A DNA stretch of 64,000 bases from Musa acuminata AAA Group (taxonomy: Eukaryota; Streptophyta; Magnoliopsida; Zingiberales; Musaceae): NCBI RefSeq assembly GCF_036884655.1, contig NC_088357.1, positions 4,579,001 through 4,643,000 on the forward strand. Reading direction: 5' to 3'. Position 1 is the first letter of the stretch. Every line of letters starts with the position of its first letter. The notes under the pieces are model-generated. The model searched no databases. It saw only the letters and a program-made list of their open reading frames with translations, and had not been told where the DNA came from. The position numbers and the translations under genes are program-made. This document shows positions 25,624-38,900 of the stretch, piece after piece.

Positions 25624-26947
25624 CTCCGGGACAGCCATCACTGGGCTCCACATATCCAAATCACTGGACCATCGACAGAAACAATACAATCTCATTTTAG
25701 TAGTATATATATTACGCATAATTATTACGTGTTATCCAATCAAATTCGATAATAAATGCGCCTAATCGACATAAATCCACATAGATCACTAATTGGATCA
25801 AAATATTTGATCCAATTCAACTAGAATTGATATGGTGCAAGCCGACACTCTTACAAAATTTATTTACCAATTGGATAATTGATTAGGTTTTATATATTTG
25901 TAAGACTATATATATATTTGTGTTAAAATAAGCGGGGAGCAATGAGTTTCGTTTTTAATGGATGATTAGGCTGGCATGGCACATAGATTAAGAGTTTCGT
26001 TTTTAATTAGGACTACTAATGGCACGGAAACATACATGCACGTTGGAAGCACATCTAGCCGAAGATATATAGATTGAGTTAATGTGGTGTGTGGAAGAGA
26101 TCAGTGTACTCCCGCCGTCCAAAAGATCCAATTGCTGTATGCTCAGAGGAATCCAACAGTGAATCTTTTGATGCTTTGTCGTCTTAACACGAAGTGGGGA
26201 TAGATAATTGAATGGATTACTCAGTTGTTAGAGAATAATAGGGCCAAGAACAGCCAGTAAGTATTACACAAACTATTCGGTTGAATTATATCAGATCGAG
26301 GGTTAAATGATTTGAACTCAATAATTAGAGTTATTATCTTTTAAATTTTTAAAAATCATAAGATACAAGCACATTATAACGATGCACATTATAACGATGG
26401 AAAACATCAGAAGAAAATAATACGGGAACAATACATCAACCTCTCAAGGCAGTAAACACTAATAATTCAAATATTAATATCAAAGATCTTTGCAACCGAG
26501 TCAGTTCAGTATCATCCCTTGGTATAAACGACTCTATATACATCCTTTATTGCTGGCCCCCTTCTTTCACAGAATGATCAAGCAATAAATCCCCTCATAA
26601 TTGGACTCTTTCATAGACAAAAGGTAAATAATATCTTATGTGCTTCCAAGGGGGAAAAAAAAAAAAAGAACACAAAATCGGTGATATTATTGGGCAGTGA
26701 TCCCTCACACCAAGAGACCACCAAAAGAATTGCTGATAGAATTGAAGATAACATAGCATTTACAAAAATGCATCTGTTATCTGGATTCTCCATCAAAGGA
26801 GAAGCAAAATTGTCAGAGCCTACAATCGTCCTGACAAATGATACCTCGGAAAATGGCTCCATGAACTACCTTAGATTCTTCCTCCATTTAAGAGATCGCT
26901 GACAATATGAAACATGAAACTATTTTAATCTTTTACTATAATGATAT
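25624..26947. other. Intergenic region between the MACPF promoter and the SAD2 3' end
   Basis: AT-rich sequence. The part nearest 26948 is expected to hold the 3' UTR of the SAD2-type gene. A short poly-A-like run lies at 26653-26670. I see no credible gene or repeat family in it. Confidence 0.5.
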
Positions 26948-29900
26948 TCACTGAGTGGCTGCCTTGTCCAGCTTTTCTTTCTCGATATATGTCCTTCTCT
27001 GCTCGGCATGTTGAGCAATGCCACTTGCAAGAGCTTGGTAGTGGAAGTCTAAGGTCAGCATCAGGTTCTGAAACCTAGTAGGATCTGAAGCTTGCAAAGC
27101 TGACCATAATGGTTACATGTCAGGCATGTTTGAAATGAGAGGAGATCAAGACGAAATAAACGGACAAACTGTTTTACCATGAACAGTTTCGACGAAGAAA
27201 ATGAAAGGGTCAATTTCATCAATTGGTGATTGCGAGTCATCATCATAATCACTGTAATCATCGTCAGTCTCGTAATCCTCATCATTTGATTGAAACCCTC
27301 TCGCCTAATTTCATCATTTATGAGCAGAACTAAATAAATATTGATGCCACAAAATGATTCAAAATTACTGGGAGCAAACTAGATGATTTAGTGATGTGAT
27401 TACGCATAAGAAAACCAAGGATGAACTAAAAGAATTAAGAATTACTATAAAAAAGCCCCCACATAATGGGTTTCCATCCTAAACCAATCCTCATTGCCAT
27501 TAACAAAAAAACACTGAACTTCTAATATCAAAGTGGCATCCTGGTTTTTTGTAATGGGGGAGTGCATCTCCAAAGCTGCACACAGCACACTGAAAGAATA
27601 ACCTTTGGCATGCTTCATGATCCATGCTGACATGGATCAAAGAGCAGATCCAACAGTGCTCGACACCTATGCATGTGCACTGTCACGAATGGTCGTCGCA
27701 CACCCGCAACAACTCCGTTCAACGAACCGTTCGTCGCTCTCATCTACATGTACAGCTGCTTGGCAGCATGTTTTGGCTTGGTTTCAAGTCTTTTTGCTTG
27801 TAAAAATGTAAGTTTGAACAAGTTGCAGCGTTATAGTGCAACCGCTCACCGAACCGAACAAAATAGCCCCAAAACAACTCCGTTTTCGCGTGCCACGGGC
27901 TGTTTTCTGCAGCCCGCTGCTGCACGCGAAACTTCAGCCATCTCAGCACCCTGGAACCACCCGAGTGGCACCATGGGGGATGGGACTTCGGTATAGTGTC
28001 GGGAGTTGAACAATCTTTCGCAAGTTCGCACGTTACCCGAGTGGCATCATTCGGAGCTCTAGTTCTCTTCCAGAAGAAACAAGATGGGAGCCTCCGTCTA
28101 TGCGTCAATTACCGAGCCCTCAACAAAGTGACGGTAAAGAACAAGTATCCCATCTCGCTCATCGCGGACTTGTTCGACCAGTTGGGCAAAGCCAAGTATT
28201 TCTCAAAACTCGACCTTCGGTTGGGGTTTTGGCAAGTGCGCATTGCTGAAGGCGACAAAGCAAAAACTACCTGTGTGACCAGGTACGAAGCGTTTGAGTT
28301 CTTGGTGATGCCTTTCGGCTTAACCAACGCTCCGGCCACGTTCTGCACTCTCATGAACCAGCTATTCAAGGAGTATTTGGATAAGTTCGTGATCGTCTAC
28401 TAAGACGATATCGTCGTCTATAGTCAAACGCTCGAGGAGCATGTTAAGCACCTTCGGACAATTTTCAAGGTTCTTAGGGAGAACACGTTGTTCGTGAAAA
28501 GGGAGAAATGCTACTTTGCTCAAACGGAGATCTTATTCTTGGGGTATCGAATCGGTGATGGCTCCATTCGGATGTACAAATCGAAGGTGCAAGCGGTTGC
28601 GGAATGACGAACTCTAAAGAAGGTGCCAGAGTTGAGATCCTTCCTTGGCTTCGTCAACTACTATCGACGCTTCATAGCGGGGTATTCGAAGCGTGCAACT
28701 CCATTGACGGAGTTGCTGAAGGAGCAACCTTGGAGGTGGTCTAATAAATGTGAAGCTGTATTTCAAGATCTAAAGACTGTTGTGTTGGAAGAACCAGTGC
28801 TCAAATTGCCGGACTATAGGAAGCCCTTCGAAGTCTATACAGATGCTTCAGACTTCGCTATTGGGGGAGTGCTCATGCAGGAGGGTCATCTGGTGGCCTA
28901 CGAGAGCCGCAAACTCAACGAGACCGAGCGGCGATATCCGGTGCATGAGAAGGAGATGACAACGGTGATCCACTGTCTACGAGTTTGGCGACACTACCTT
29001 CTTGGATCGCGATTTGTTTTAAGGACATACAACATCGCTTTGAGTTATTTCCAAACTCAGAAGAAACTCTCCCCAAAGCAAGCACGATGACAGGACTTCC
29101 TGGCCGAGTTTGATATGGTAATGGAGTATAAGCCCGGAAAGGCAAATGTCGTGGCCGATGTATTGAGTCGAAAAGTGAAGCGGGCAAATGCCGTATAATT
29201 GGAGGGCAGAGGCCAAGCAAGTCAGTTGCACTCCAACTTCCTTTCCAGGATCAGAGATGGTCTGTACAGTGATCTCCAGGCAATAACCCTGATGCAGCTC
29301 ATTAAAGAAGGCAAGGCACGACGGTTTTGGGTCCAAGAGGGACTCGTTTACACCAAAGGAAATAGGGTTTATGTTCCTCGAGTGGACAATATTAGGCGTG
29401 AACTCTTAAGAGTGTGTCACGATTCCCTTTGGGTTGGACACTCAGGCATTTATAGAACCTTCGCTCTCGTAGAGAGGGCCTTCTGTTGGCCGAAGATGGG
29501 GACTGATGTAGAGGAATATGTTCGAACGTGCCTCACTTGCCAACAAGACAAGGTGGAGCAGCGGAAGCCGGTGGGACTTTTGAAGCCGTTGCCCGTACCA
29601 AAAAGGCCGTGGGAGAGCATTTCCTTGGACTTCATATCAAGCTTGTCAACAGTAGGGAGACTCGGATCGATACTCGTGGTGGTCGATCGATTTTCAAAGT
29701 ATGCAACTTTCATTGCTGCTCCGCTACACTGTTCAGCAGAGGAGGCGACCAAGCTGATGATGAAGGATGTGGTGAGGTATTGGGGAGCCCCACACAATAT
29801 CATCAGTGATCAAGGCGCTCGGTTCCTAGGACGATTATGGACCGAGCTATTAAAATTGTTGAGGTCCAAGTTATACTTCTCCACAAGCCTCCACCCCCAA

Positions 29901-32900
29901 ACGGATAGCCAAACTGAAAGGATAAACTCGCTCCTAGAGCAATATCTTTGGCACTACGTGAGTGCCAACAAACGAGATTGGGTGAAGTTGTTGGACATTA
30001 CCCAATTCTCCTACAACTTGAGCTCTGCGTCCAACAAGAGCCCCTTCGAGATCATTACAGGACAACAACCGTCAACTCCTCACATCATGGCAATCGGGTA
30101 TACTGGAAGTAGTCCGTCAGCCTACCAATTCGCAAAGGAGTGGCACCGAAATGCAGATATTGCGCGGGCTTACTTGGAGAAGGTGGCAAAAAGGATGAAG
30201 AAGTTGGCAGACTTGGGAAGGCGACCGCAAGAGTTCAAGGTCGGAGATTTGGTGTTGGTAAAGCTCCAACCAGCATCACTCCAATTCTTTAGAACAAAGT
30301 ACACAAAGGATTGGTGCGCAAGTATGAAGGGCCCTTCCCAATTATCAGTAGGGTGGGCAACGCCTCCTACAAGTTGCAGCTACCGGTGTGGTTCAAAATT
30401 CACAATGTTCTTCACGCCAACAACCTAAAAGCCTACCACTCGGATCCGCAAGATGCTTCCCGAAGTGTTCCAACTCGGCTACCCCCCACCAGAGTCTCCT
30501 ATGAGAAGCGAGTTGAAACTATTTTAGCAAATCGCAAGATAAAGCTACCTAATGGAGCTGAGCAGACCGAGTACTTGGTGAAGTGGCGAAAGCTTCCCCG
30601 AACTGAAGCCAGTTGGGAGCCCGAAGATGCCCTGCGACATGAAGAAACAATTATCAACAACTATCAACAAGCGTCGACGAGGGTCAACAGTTTGAGTGGG
30701 GGAGAATGTCACGAACGGTCGTCGCGCACCCGCAACAACTCCGTTCAACAAACCGTTCGTCGCTCTCATCTACATGTACAGCTGCTTGGCAGCATGTTTT
30801 GGTTTGGTTTCAAGTCCTTTTACTTGTAAAAATGTAAGTTCGAACAAGTTGCAGTGCTACAGTGCGACCGCTCACCGAACCGAGCAAAACAGCTTCGTTT
30901 TTGCGTGCCACGGGCTGTTTTCTACAGCCCGCTGCTGCACGCGAAACGTCAGCCATCTAAGCACCCTGGAACCACCTGGGTGGCCCCATGGGGGATGGGG
31001 CTTCGGTATAGTGTCAGGAGTTGAACAATCTTTTGCAAGTTCGCACGTTACCTTGACAGTAACTTGTTGCCGCGCCCGGCACCCGATGAGCAGCTGTTTG
31101 TGGACTTGCAGCTGTTCGTTCAACCCCTCTGAAGTCCTTGTTTTCCTCCTCTCCCTCTTTTCTCTTGTGCACGCAAGGTGCTCGCTGAATTGCTTGTAAA
31201 GCTTCCCCTTTTCACGAGACGTCAGGACTTGTCCGTCGCTTGTACTTCGAACTAATCAACTTTCTCTTTTACAGGTTCTTCGGGACTTGCGAGAGGTTGC
31301 AAGTGGGCTGTTCTTTGCGGACGCAAATCGCAAGGGCGAAGCGCGACTTAGGCAACGCAAGCTAAGTTTGCGTCTTTGCCGCAAGGGTGCCTCACGACTT
31401 AAGCAATTCCAGCTAAGTTCGTGACGGCACGGTGGTGCACAAGAGATGTTCCACGAAAGAAAATGAATTGAAAACAAATAATCTAGGAATCATGAGATTT
31501 TCATTTTTTTAAAAGTCCATTTACTTCTATAGGTTACCCTTATCCACCATAAAACAACCGGTTCTCCTATTGGTAAACTTCAGTGTCACTTGTGCTAATA
31601 AAATCCTAGTAGACAGGTTGAATGGTAGTCATCTTGTGTGCTAGCCTTCACCATGGAAGAATTATTGATGATTGTAAAAACGAAATACCAGCTGATAAAG
31701 AAATTACATTCTTCTACTAACCTCTGTTGCCAATTTCTGAAGTTCTAGACTGTCCACTTCATCCCCATCCTCCGTATCATCTCCCATTTCTTTATCAGAA
31801 TCTTCTTCCTCGTTTTCCTCATCAGCATCAAAACCATCCATATCAACAGCAGCATCATTTAGCTTTTCAGCTTCTGTTAAAGCAAAAGAAGTTACTGTTT
31901 AATGAAATAAGGCACTCAATCTAAAATATTTTCTTTAACATTAATACTAGAAGAAAAAGAAAATTATGCAAGAGGCATCTCCGACATGAGATGAGGTAAC
32001 AAGATAAACAAAGTAATTAGCTAACAGGTATTCTAGTAATAATTTACATCGGAAGACAGCAGTTGAAATTTCAGGAGAATCTCAGATTAACAAAAACTTG
32101 TATCCAGGGAAACAGTTAGGACATATATGATATGGTGGAAGATAGCAGGAAATAAATAACAGGAAACAATCCATAAATTTTTAGTAAAACATAGGATGTG
32201 GATAGGAGCAACCAAGAAGGGCAGTCCAAAAGATTTGGGAGAATATACTCTGCCATATATGCAGAAAGATGCAAAAAGATGTACCTGCAACTTGACCCTT
32301 ATAAGAAACTAGAAGATCGAGTGTTGCTTTAAAGACACGTTCTAAAGCTTCACCAGGAAAGTGATCCACAGGGAGGCAAAGAAGTGAAGTTAATCCCAAG
32401 CAGCAAACCTTTTTATCATGTAGCCTACAATTAACACAGGGCATTAAGCCAAAGACATTAATGGGAACTAACATGAAAGAGAAAAAAACAAAGTCTTACC
32501 CTCTAAAGTTTGCACGCATACCATTCTTTTTTACGTCTTGCAGCATCTGAAACCAGAGATTGAAAATATCTGAAGCAACTCCAAGCTTATGCAGTGTCCC
32601 AAGAGTCAAAGAGGCATCATAGTAAAGAGCATCAGCAATCTGCAACAGCCAATGTATTGCATTAAAATGAAAATACATAAACTCCAAAAGGCATCAAATT
32701 CAGAATTCCAAATAACAGATGAGATGAATAAGATACAATCATAGAAATAACTGTTACAGCATTTGATTTCGAGTTAGAAGATGATCTAGAGTATCAAGGC
32801 ATGCTATATGTGACGCACATATTTGAACTTAAGGCACAAGAATAACCAGACCCTAATAGAAGAAAAGCATCAAGAATAGAGCACTGAAAGCAGATACATC

Positions 32901-35900
32901 CTTAACAGAAACTTTTATTCAAGAGAATAGCAAGCATACACTTGAGAATACTTAAAAGATAGAAAACTGGTTTTTTTAACCAAAGCTAATTAAAGACATA
33001 CACCCACAAACATAGTATTTAGAAAGGATGAAACTTTGTGAGATTTCTCAATAAATAATCACAAAACCACAGCCCCCAATGAAGTCCATTTGGACAACTC
33101 TTTTCTCCTATTAACATAGACATGTTAGAATATAGGTGTAACTTTTAATTTAAAATGGATTAATTAACAAAATGGCTCTTCAAATTTTAGAAGTATTACT
33201 AAAGATTAAAGTAAACTCTGCATGTGTTATTCACTGCTGATCCCAAACTCAAACTAAAGAGGGTTGAGTTAGGCTGTTGATATTTAACTTGTAACTTTGT
33301 CAGATCTCACAAACATGGATCTTAACCAATTTTATTATATGAATAGATCATCACCCAGAATGACACAAGATATCTCCACCACGTGTGCCCCGAAGTGCAA
33401 AGGGTGGGATGGAAAGTCACCCTGGAACAACCCATCACATTGTCACCTACATCTGGTATATAACATACAAAGGGTTCTCGGATATTTTAGTACAGAACGT
33501 GTGGTATACAATATACAAGGAGCAACACACAGTGCAAGTAATAAAACAGTTAATTCAAAAACAGAAAACTAAATTAACAACGTGGAGTATAGGAACACTT
33601 TTTTTAGAAGGGGTTATAATTGATAGATACAATGAGTAGGAGAATTAACATAATTTATTTATAAGAAACAAAGTGGACAGGAAAAACTAAACTATCTAGG
33701 AAGATTGATATATTACACAAAATTTAGTATAAGTCCTCAAAAAGGTCTCAAATTAAATGGGTTCATCACATTTGAACCATAATAAAGTCCTTCTATCTTG
33801 AGTCTTCTTCTATCTATTACTCAATTCTCACTTCTTCAAACTTCCAGCCTCTCCAGTGCAGCCCTCACTATTCTACACTCCATCTATGAGTAGCTCTTTG
33901 CAGACCTCACCAGCAACCTCTATGCAAGAACACTGGAGTTCTTCCTGTGGGAGCATCAAAAAACAACACGACCCAGATACACTATGGTGATGTCCTCAAA
34001 AGGGGGAAAAGAAATAACTAAGGAAAGGTAAATCAATTTCCCAATTGATTAGATTGCCTACCATAAACCAGACTAAATAACATCCATCACTTAGGATCTG
34101 AAATCGGAGGCCACAACAATGCTTGTGTGATGATGTATTTTTACTCTCTTTTAGATAAGCCACTCATACAATGTGATAAATGAGCAAGGGAATGTAAAAG
34201 GGCCTATTCAATACACGAGTCTCCCGCCAAGGCGGGATCTGGGAAGGGGACCTTACCTTACCTCTACATATAGAGAGATACATAGAAGCTATTTCCCTAA
34301 CTCGAAGTTTGGTCTCCCATATTGCAAAGAGCAACATTACCGTTGTACCAAGGACCTCCCTCAATTTGCAAGTCCTTTGTGTTAGAAAAACAAGTCTTTT
34401 GTGTTAGACTATCAAAGACGGCAATCAATTTGCAGGAAGAGATACAATTGAATTTGTTAATGTATAAGAACAGATTTGCAAATACCCAATAACCCTAATT
34501 TTATACATAAGTATATCAAGAATAGATTATACATCAAACAAATACAAAATAATCAAAATCGTGATTCAAGCAGTATTTATGATGACCAAATAGATGTAAT
34601 GTGGGATAAGTAGAAGGTTTAATAACATGGCAGAACAAAACAATATAAGATTATTGTGACATATATGTATCATTGTCATGATATAACTATTAACAAGGTT
34701 TAACCAGATAGAAACTTGTAACTACTATGATGGATGGTAGTAATAAAATGCCATAGTTCCCAGATATTTGGGGCCAAATGAATAGCATACTACCATCAAG
34801 TTTTGCAAAGGCCGATATCATCAATATATTGGGTTATCCAAGCATTTCTCATTGTTTTGACTAAGGCATTTCTTGGTCTTCCTCCAAAGAATCAACTTAC
34901 CTTGTCCTACCAGGGGAACTGTAAATCTTCGGCGGAATCTGAGCAAAATGTATCACCATGGAACAAATCTATGCCATGGTTGTTTGGATGTCACTGACTT
35001 TTAGAAACAAATTAATCATAAGCTCTACAAAAATTATGGAGACCAAAACTGACTAGCACAGACTTCGTTAGGCCTGACTTTCTTTTGATCAGACTCAACT
35101 AACAGAAAAGGCCAAGGCACTAACTTATGAAACCATTCTTGCAAAGCAAATCATTTGCAATCAAATTCCCAAGAAAACATGTTACTATATATTCTCGTCG
35201 GTTTTCTGAACAGCATGAACACATGTCATGTCCAGATTCTTCACATAAGAACATGCCTGTATTCCATTGTTGTCTGAACTGTTTAATTTCACAACAGAAG
35301 ACTAATAAATCTTACTCCAGCAGTTCATTTCACTTGTTCAAAATACATCATGTACTCTATACCAAGTGAAGAGATAAAATTAAGTCAGGTACTCACTGCT
35401 GACACATCAAACAGGAATTCTTACCACTAGCATCAGAAGACATTTCATATATGGCTTCTTTGTCCGATGCAGTCGATCAATAGTAATCCTCAAATAAGGC
35501 TCAACCCAGTGATCCACTTGACCTTTACAATTTTGGAATACTACTTCAATCAGCTTAGGAGCAGGCTCAATATCACTGTCTTCCATCTTTCTATCTGACA
35601 TGATCTGTACAAAATGTATCAAAGATCAAAAGCTTTGCATCAATAAGAGACAAAAAATAATGGAACTACGCTTGTCAGCTTAATAAAAAACTGAATAGAG
35701 CCACTTCACTTACTGTTGAAAGTATTTTCCACAGGCTTTGCTGGTAATCTGGATCTTTGCATGTAAGGAAATGAGCTGTACTCCTGGATATGTAGTTGTC
35801 CAGAGGAACAAGCATATCTACCAGAAAACATTGCCACTAGATTAAATACATGAAGTAAAGCCCTGAAGAAAATTGAAATTTGAGCAAATTAACAATACAA

Positions 35901-38900
35901 TTGAGATCTGAAACATATCTGTTGACAGGTGCAGATGATTCCGTGTAGTGTAATACTCTAATAGTCATATCAAACATTGTAATCATCAAAAGCAATAAAG
36001 CATACAGATCATCTTGAGTATATTATTCAATCACTCTAGGCATGAACAATGAAGTTAAATATAAGCTAGCATAATTCTTAAGGTGGTAAAAAGAGAATTG
36101 TATCAAAGAATAACCTAAGACTTTCCTCTCAAAAAAAAAAGAAAAGTTCTCACAAAGCAATAAGTCAACAACGGAACAGTAGTAGGAAATATTTCACAGA
36201 TTTGTTTCAGCATAAAGCTGAAATTTTATATCACTAACTTTGAGAAGACAATGATTATCCAGTAGTCAGAGGATTTGGATAGTGCCAATTTGAAACAAGA
36301 TAGCACAATAAGAATTAACTTGATATGCAAGAGTTCATTTTTTATCATGAACAGGAATAAGAACATCTGAACAAGTTGGATGAGTACAGTAGATAAACAC
36401 AAGAATGGTGATTTACTTTAAAATTACGCATCATAACTCCTTTGTTCATTATTTTATAATTTATAGCACTTTAGAAGTCACTAACAAGTAACAAGTACAG
36501 TGTGTTGGAAACAACCTATTCATGTGAAATGGTGAGTCAGTGACAAGTGCACTTTTAATCACTAACAAGTAACAGGTAACAAGTGCACAAGTGACATGGT
36601 GAAATTCAAGTTTGGGTTCAGGTTCAGGTATGGTGAAATTTGTAACCTACCCATCACCATTTCTGACTTCAATCCTGATGTGTTTTGTAAGTTCATCATA
36701 ACAAATGCAACAAATCAGAGAGTTCTAAATTGACCCTCAGCATAAACCTAATGCAATAAAGAATACACTTGCCTAGACTCTAATGTTCTATGAATAATGA
36801 TCTCATTGTAGATATCCCTAATCAGATGAACATACTTAATATATGCATATTTCTCTCCAAAAAAACTTTAGTAAGCCTCTCTTTTCTCTATATTTTTTCA
36901 ACTGTATCTCTAAGTAAATAGTCTAAGTTTAATCTTTCTTGACACAAGACATTTACCTTTACAATTTATACAAATCCTTACTTTTAAGTTAGGAACTTAA
37001 GGAGAACTCCTCCATTCATCTAAAATAATAGTTCTTAATATTTTATTACAAGCTAGTATTCCTTAGTTGATTTTGTGGATTTGTACCTCAAACATACCAA
37101 ATGGTATGATCTAGTTTCTACAAGTCTGATGGCTGACCAGCACATGAACTGGAAACTTTTGCCAGGTCAATCCAAAACCAGGTTGATCAGTACCCAGCTG
37201 TACCAAGCAGTCTACACCCTACCCCCTTCTTTTTTATTTTTTGCCTTGTCTTATTATCTTCCTCTTCTCCTACTGCTCTGCACCACTGCACCACATCGCC
37301 AACTTCTCCCCACAGCCATATGATACCAAACCATACCATTTCAACTGTCAACCATTTTGGTACTGGCTCAAAAGTGTATTACTTAGTTGACTAATGTAAA
37401 TTTCATTAATATTTTATTTTAATTAACCATAACTAAATTTTACCACATGTTTTATTAAACATGATAATAAATTACTAATCAATTATTAAACACATTATTT
37501 TTAAAGATAGTATGTACATATATAATGTTAAATGTTATTTAAAAAGTAACATCAAGTAATTGTGCTGCCATGATTATAGTAATAATTAATAACAAAATAT
37601 TTACATAGAACATTTATTAAACAATTACATTACAAGTGAAATAGAATATATTTCATTCAAATTTTAAAGGTCTATCTATTTAAATATGAAGGTAAAAAAT
37701 TATACTCAAATTTTTTTAAATATAAAAAATAAATTGTAAAGGTATTTGCCACTTATTGTAGATAGCATAACTAATTATTAAATAATAATTCACTTAATGT
37801 ATAAATTGCAGAATATGTATTTCAGCATACTGTATAAATTTTAAGGATATTTTTCACTTGAAGATAAAGATATATGTATAAATAACGATATATAAAATTG
37901 ATTATAGCTAATGTAGTTAGTTATAACATAAACAGTTAATTATAATAACTAATAAAAGCAGTGAATAAAAAAAGAGCTAAAAATATATAATTAAATTGGA
38001 TTGATTTTAATATTTGAATGAAGGTCATCTTGACATTGAAATTTTCTTTTTGTCTTTTAAAAGTAGGAAGATAGCACTCCCTTCAGTGTCAGGGCCTTTT
38101 TGCAGTTGGGTAGAGATATATCATCAATCTCTCTTTACCTTTACCCTCATCCTCTTACTCAACCACCTGGCACTCCCTTCAGTGTCAGGGCCTTTTTGCA
38201 GTTGGGTAGAGATATATCATCAATCTCTCTTTACCTTTACCCTCATCCTCTTACTCAACCACCTGACTTCATAAAAAATTTGCTTTCCATACCATAACAT
38301 TTTTTTAGAAAAAAACCTGATTACAAATAAAATAAAGTAGTCCACATCTATATCTTGGAAGTCCATTTTAAACTGATAGTGAAGATCTTGGATTACAATA
38401 CAGAACATGCAGATTAAGTTGCAAAGGGAACAAATAAAATAAAGCATACAATTTGTATTAATGATTGATACATAGAGTAAGCCACTAATTGCAAGAAAAA
38501 ATGAATAATAATATTAATTTATAGAATATAAATAACAAGCTCCAGAAGAAAAAACCCCTAGAAGATTAGCATGTTGACTTACTTTCAAAGAAATCTATAG
38601 CCCAGTCTCCAAGTGCTTCTACCATTAAAGGCCAAAGACTCCACATGTCCAATGAGATTGTTGGGGAGAAAATTGTCATATAAGAAACAAGTTCCAGAAC
38701 TTCGTCAAAAACATCTGTGAAACATGAAGATTATCAGGAAATAACACTGCATCACAAGGACCTAGCAAAGTTTACAGATATGTTCTCGACTTGCCACAAA
38801 GTTGCATAGCACATGGTGAAATAACCAAAGTTAGCAGTGCCACAAACTAGTAAAATAACCAATCTAATCAGAGCCGCATACCATTAAAACTTTCCATATG

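Larger units (their letters stand above)
27681..31426 (+). mobile_element. Decayed Ty3/gypsy chromovirus in SAD2 intron 20
   Basis: A 3.7 kb LTR retrotransposon remnant, antisense to its host gene. The left end is TGTCACGAA. The right LTR ends in TTCGTGAC, the inverted counterpart. Order: truncated 5' LTR, partial reverse transcriptase, RNase H, integrase, chromodomain, polypurine tract, 3' LTR. Gag, protease, the primer-binding site and the start of reverse transcriptase are missing. The pol region has four in-frame stops and a frameshift, so it cannot move on its own. The target duplication is ambiguous: left flank TGCAC (27676-27680); GGCAC sits right after TTCGTGAC, and a perfect TGCAC lies ten bases further at 31436-31440. 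The Galadriel-like clade (banana Monkey elements) is possible, but I cannot settle the clade. Confidence 0.93.

Noticed and set aside
29199..30428. Intact integrase gene of a host or virus
   Set aside because: It is part of the LTR element, follows several in-frame stops, and loses frame near 30300.
34164..34385. Short frames on both strands at 34.2 kb
   Set aside because: They are translations of the SINE.
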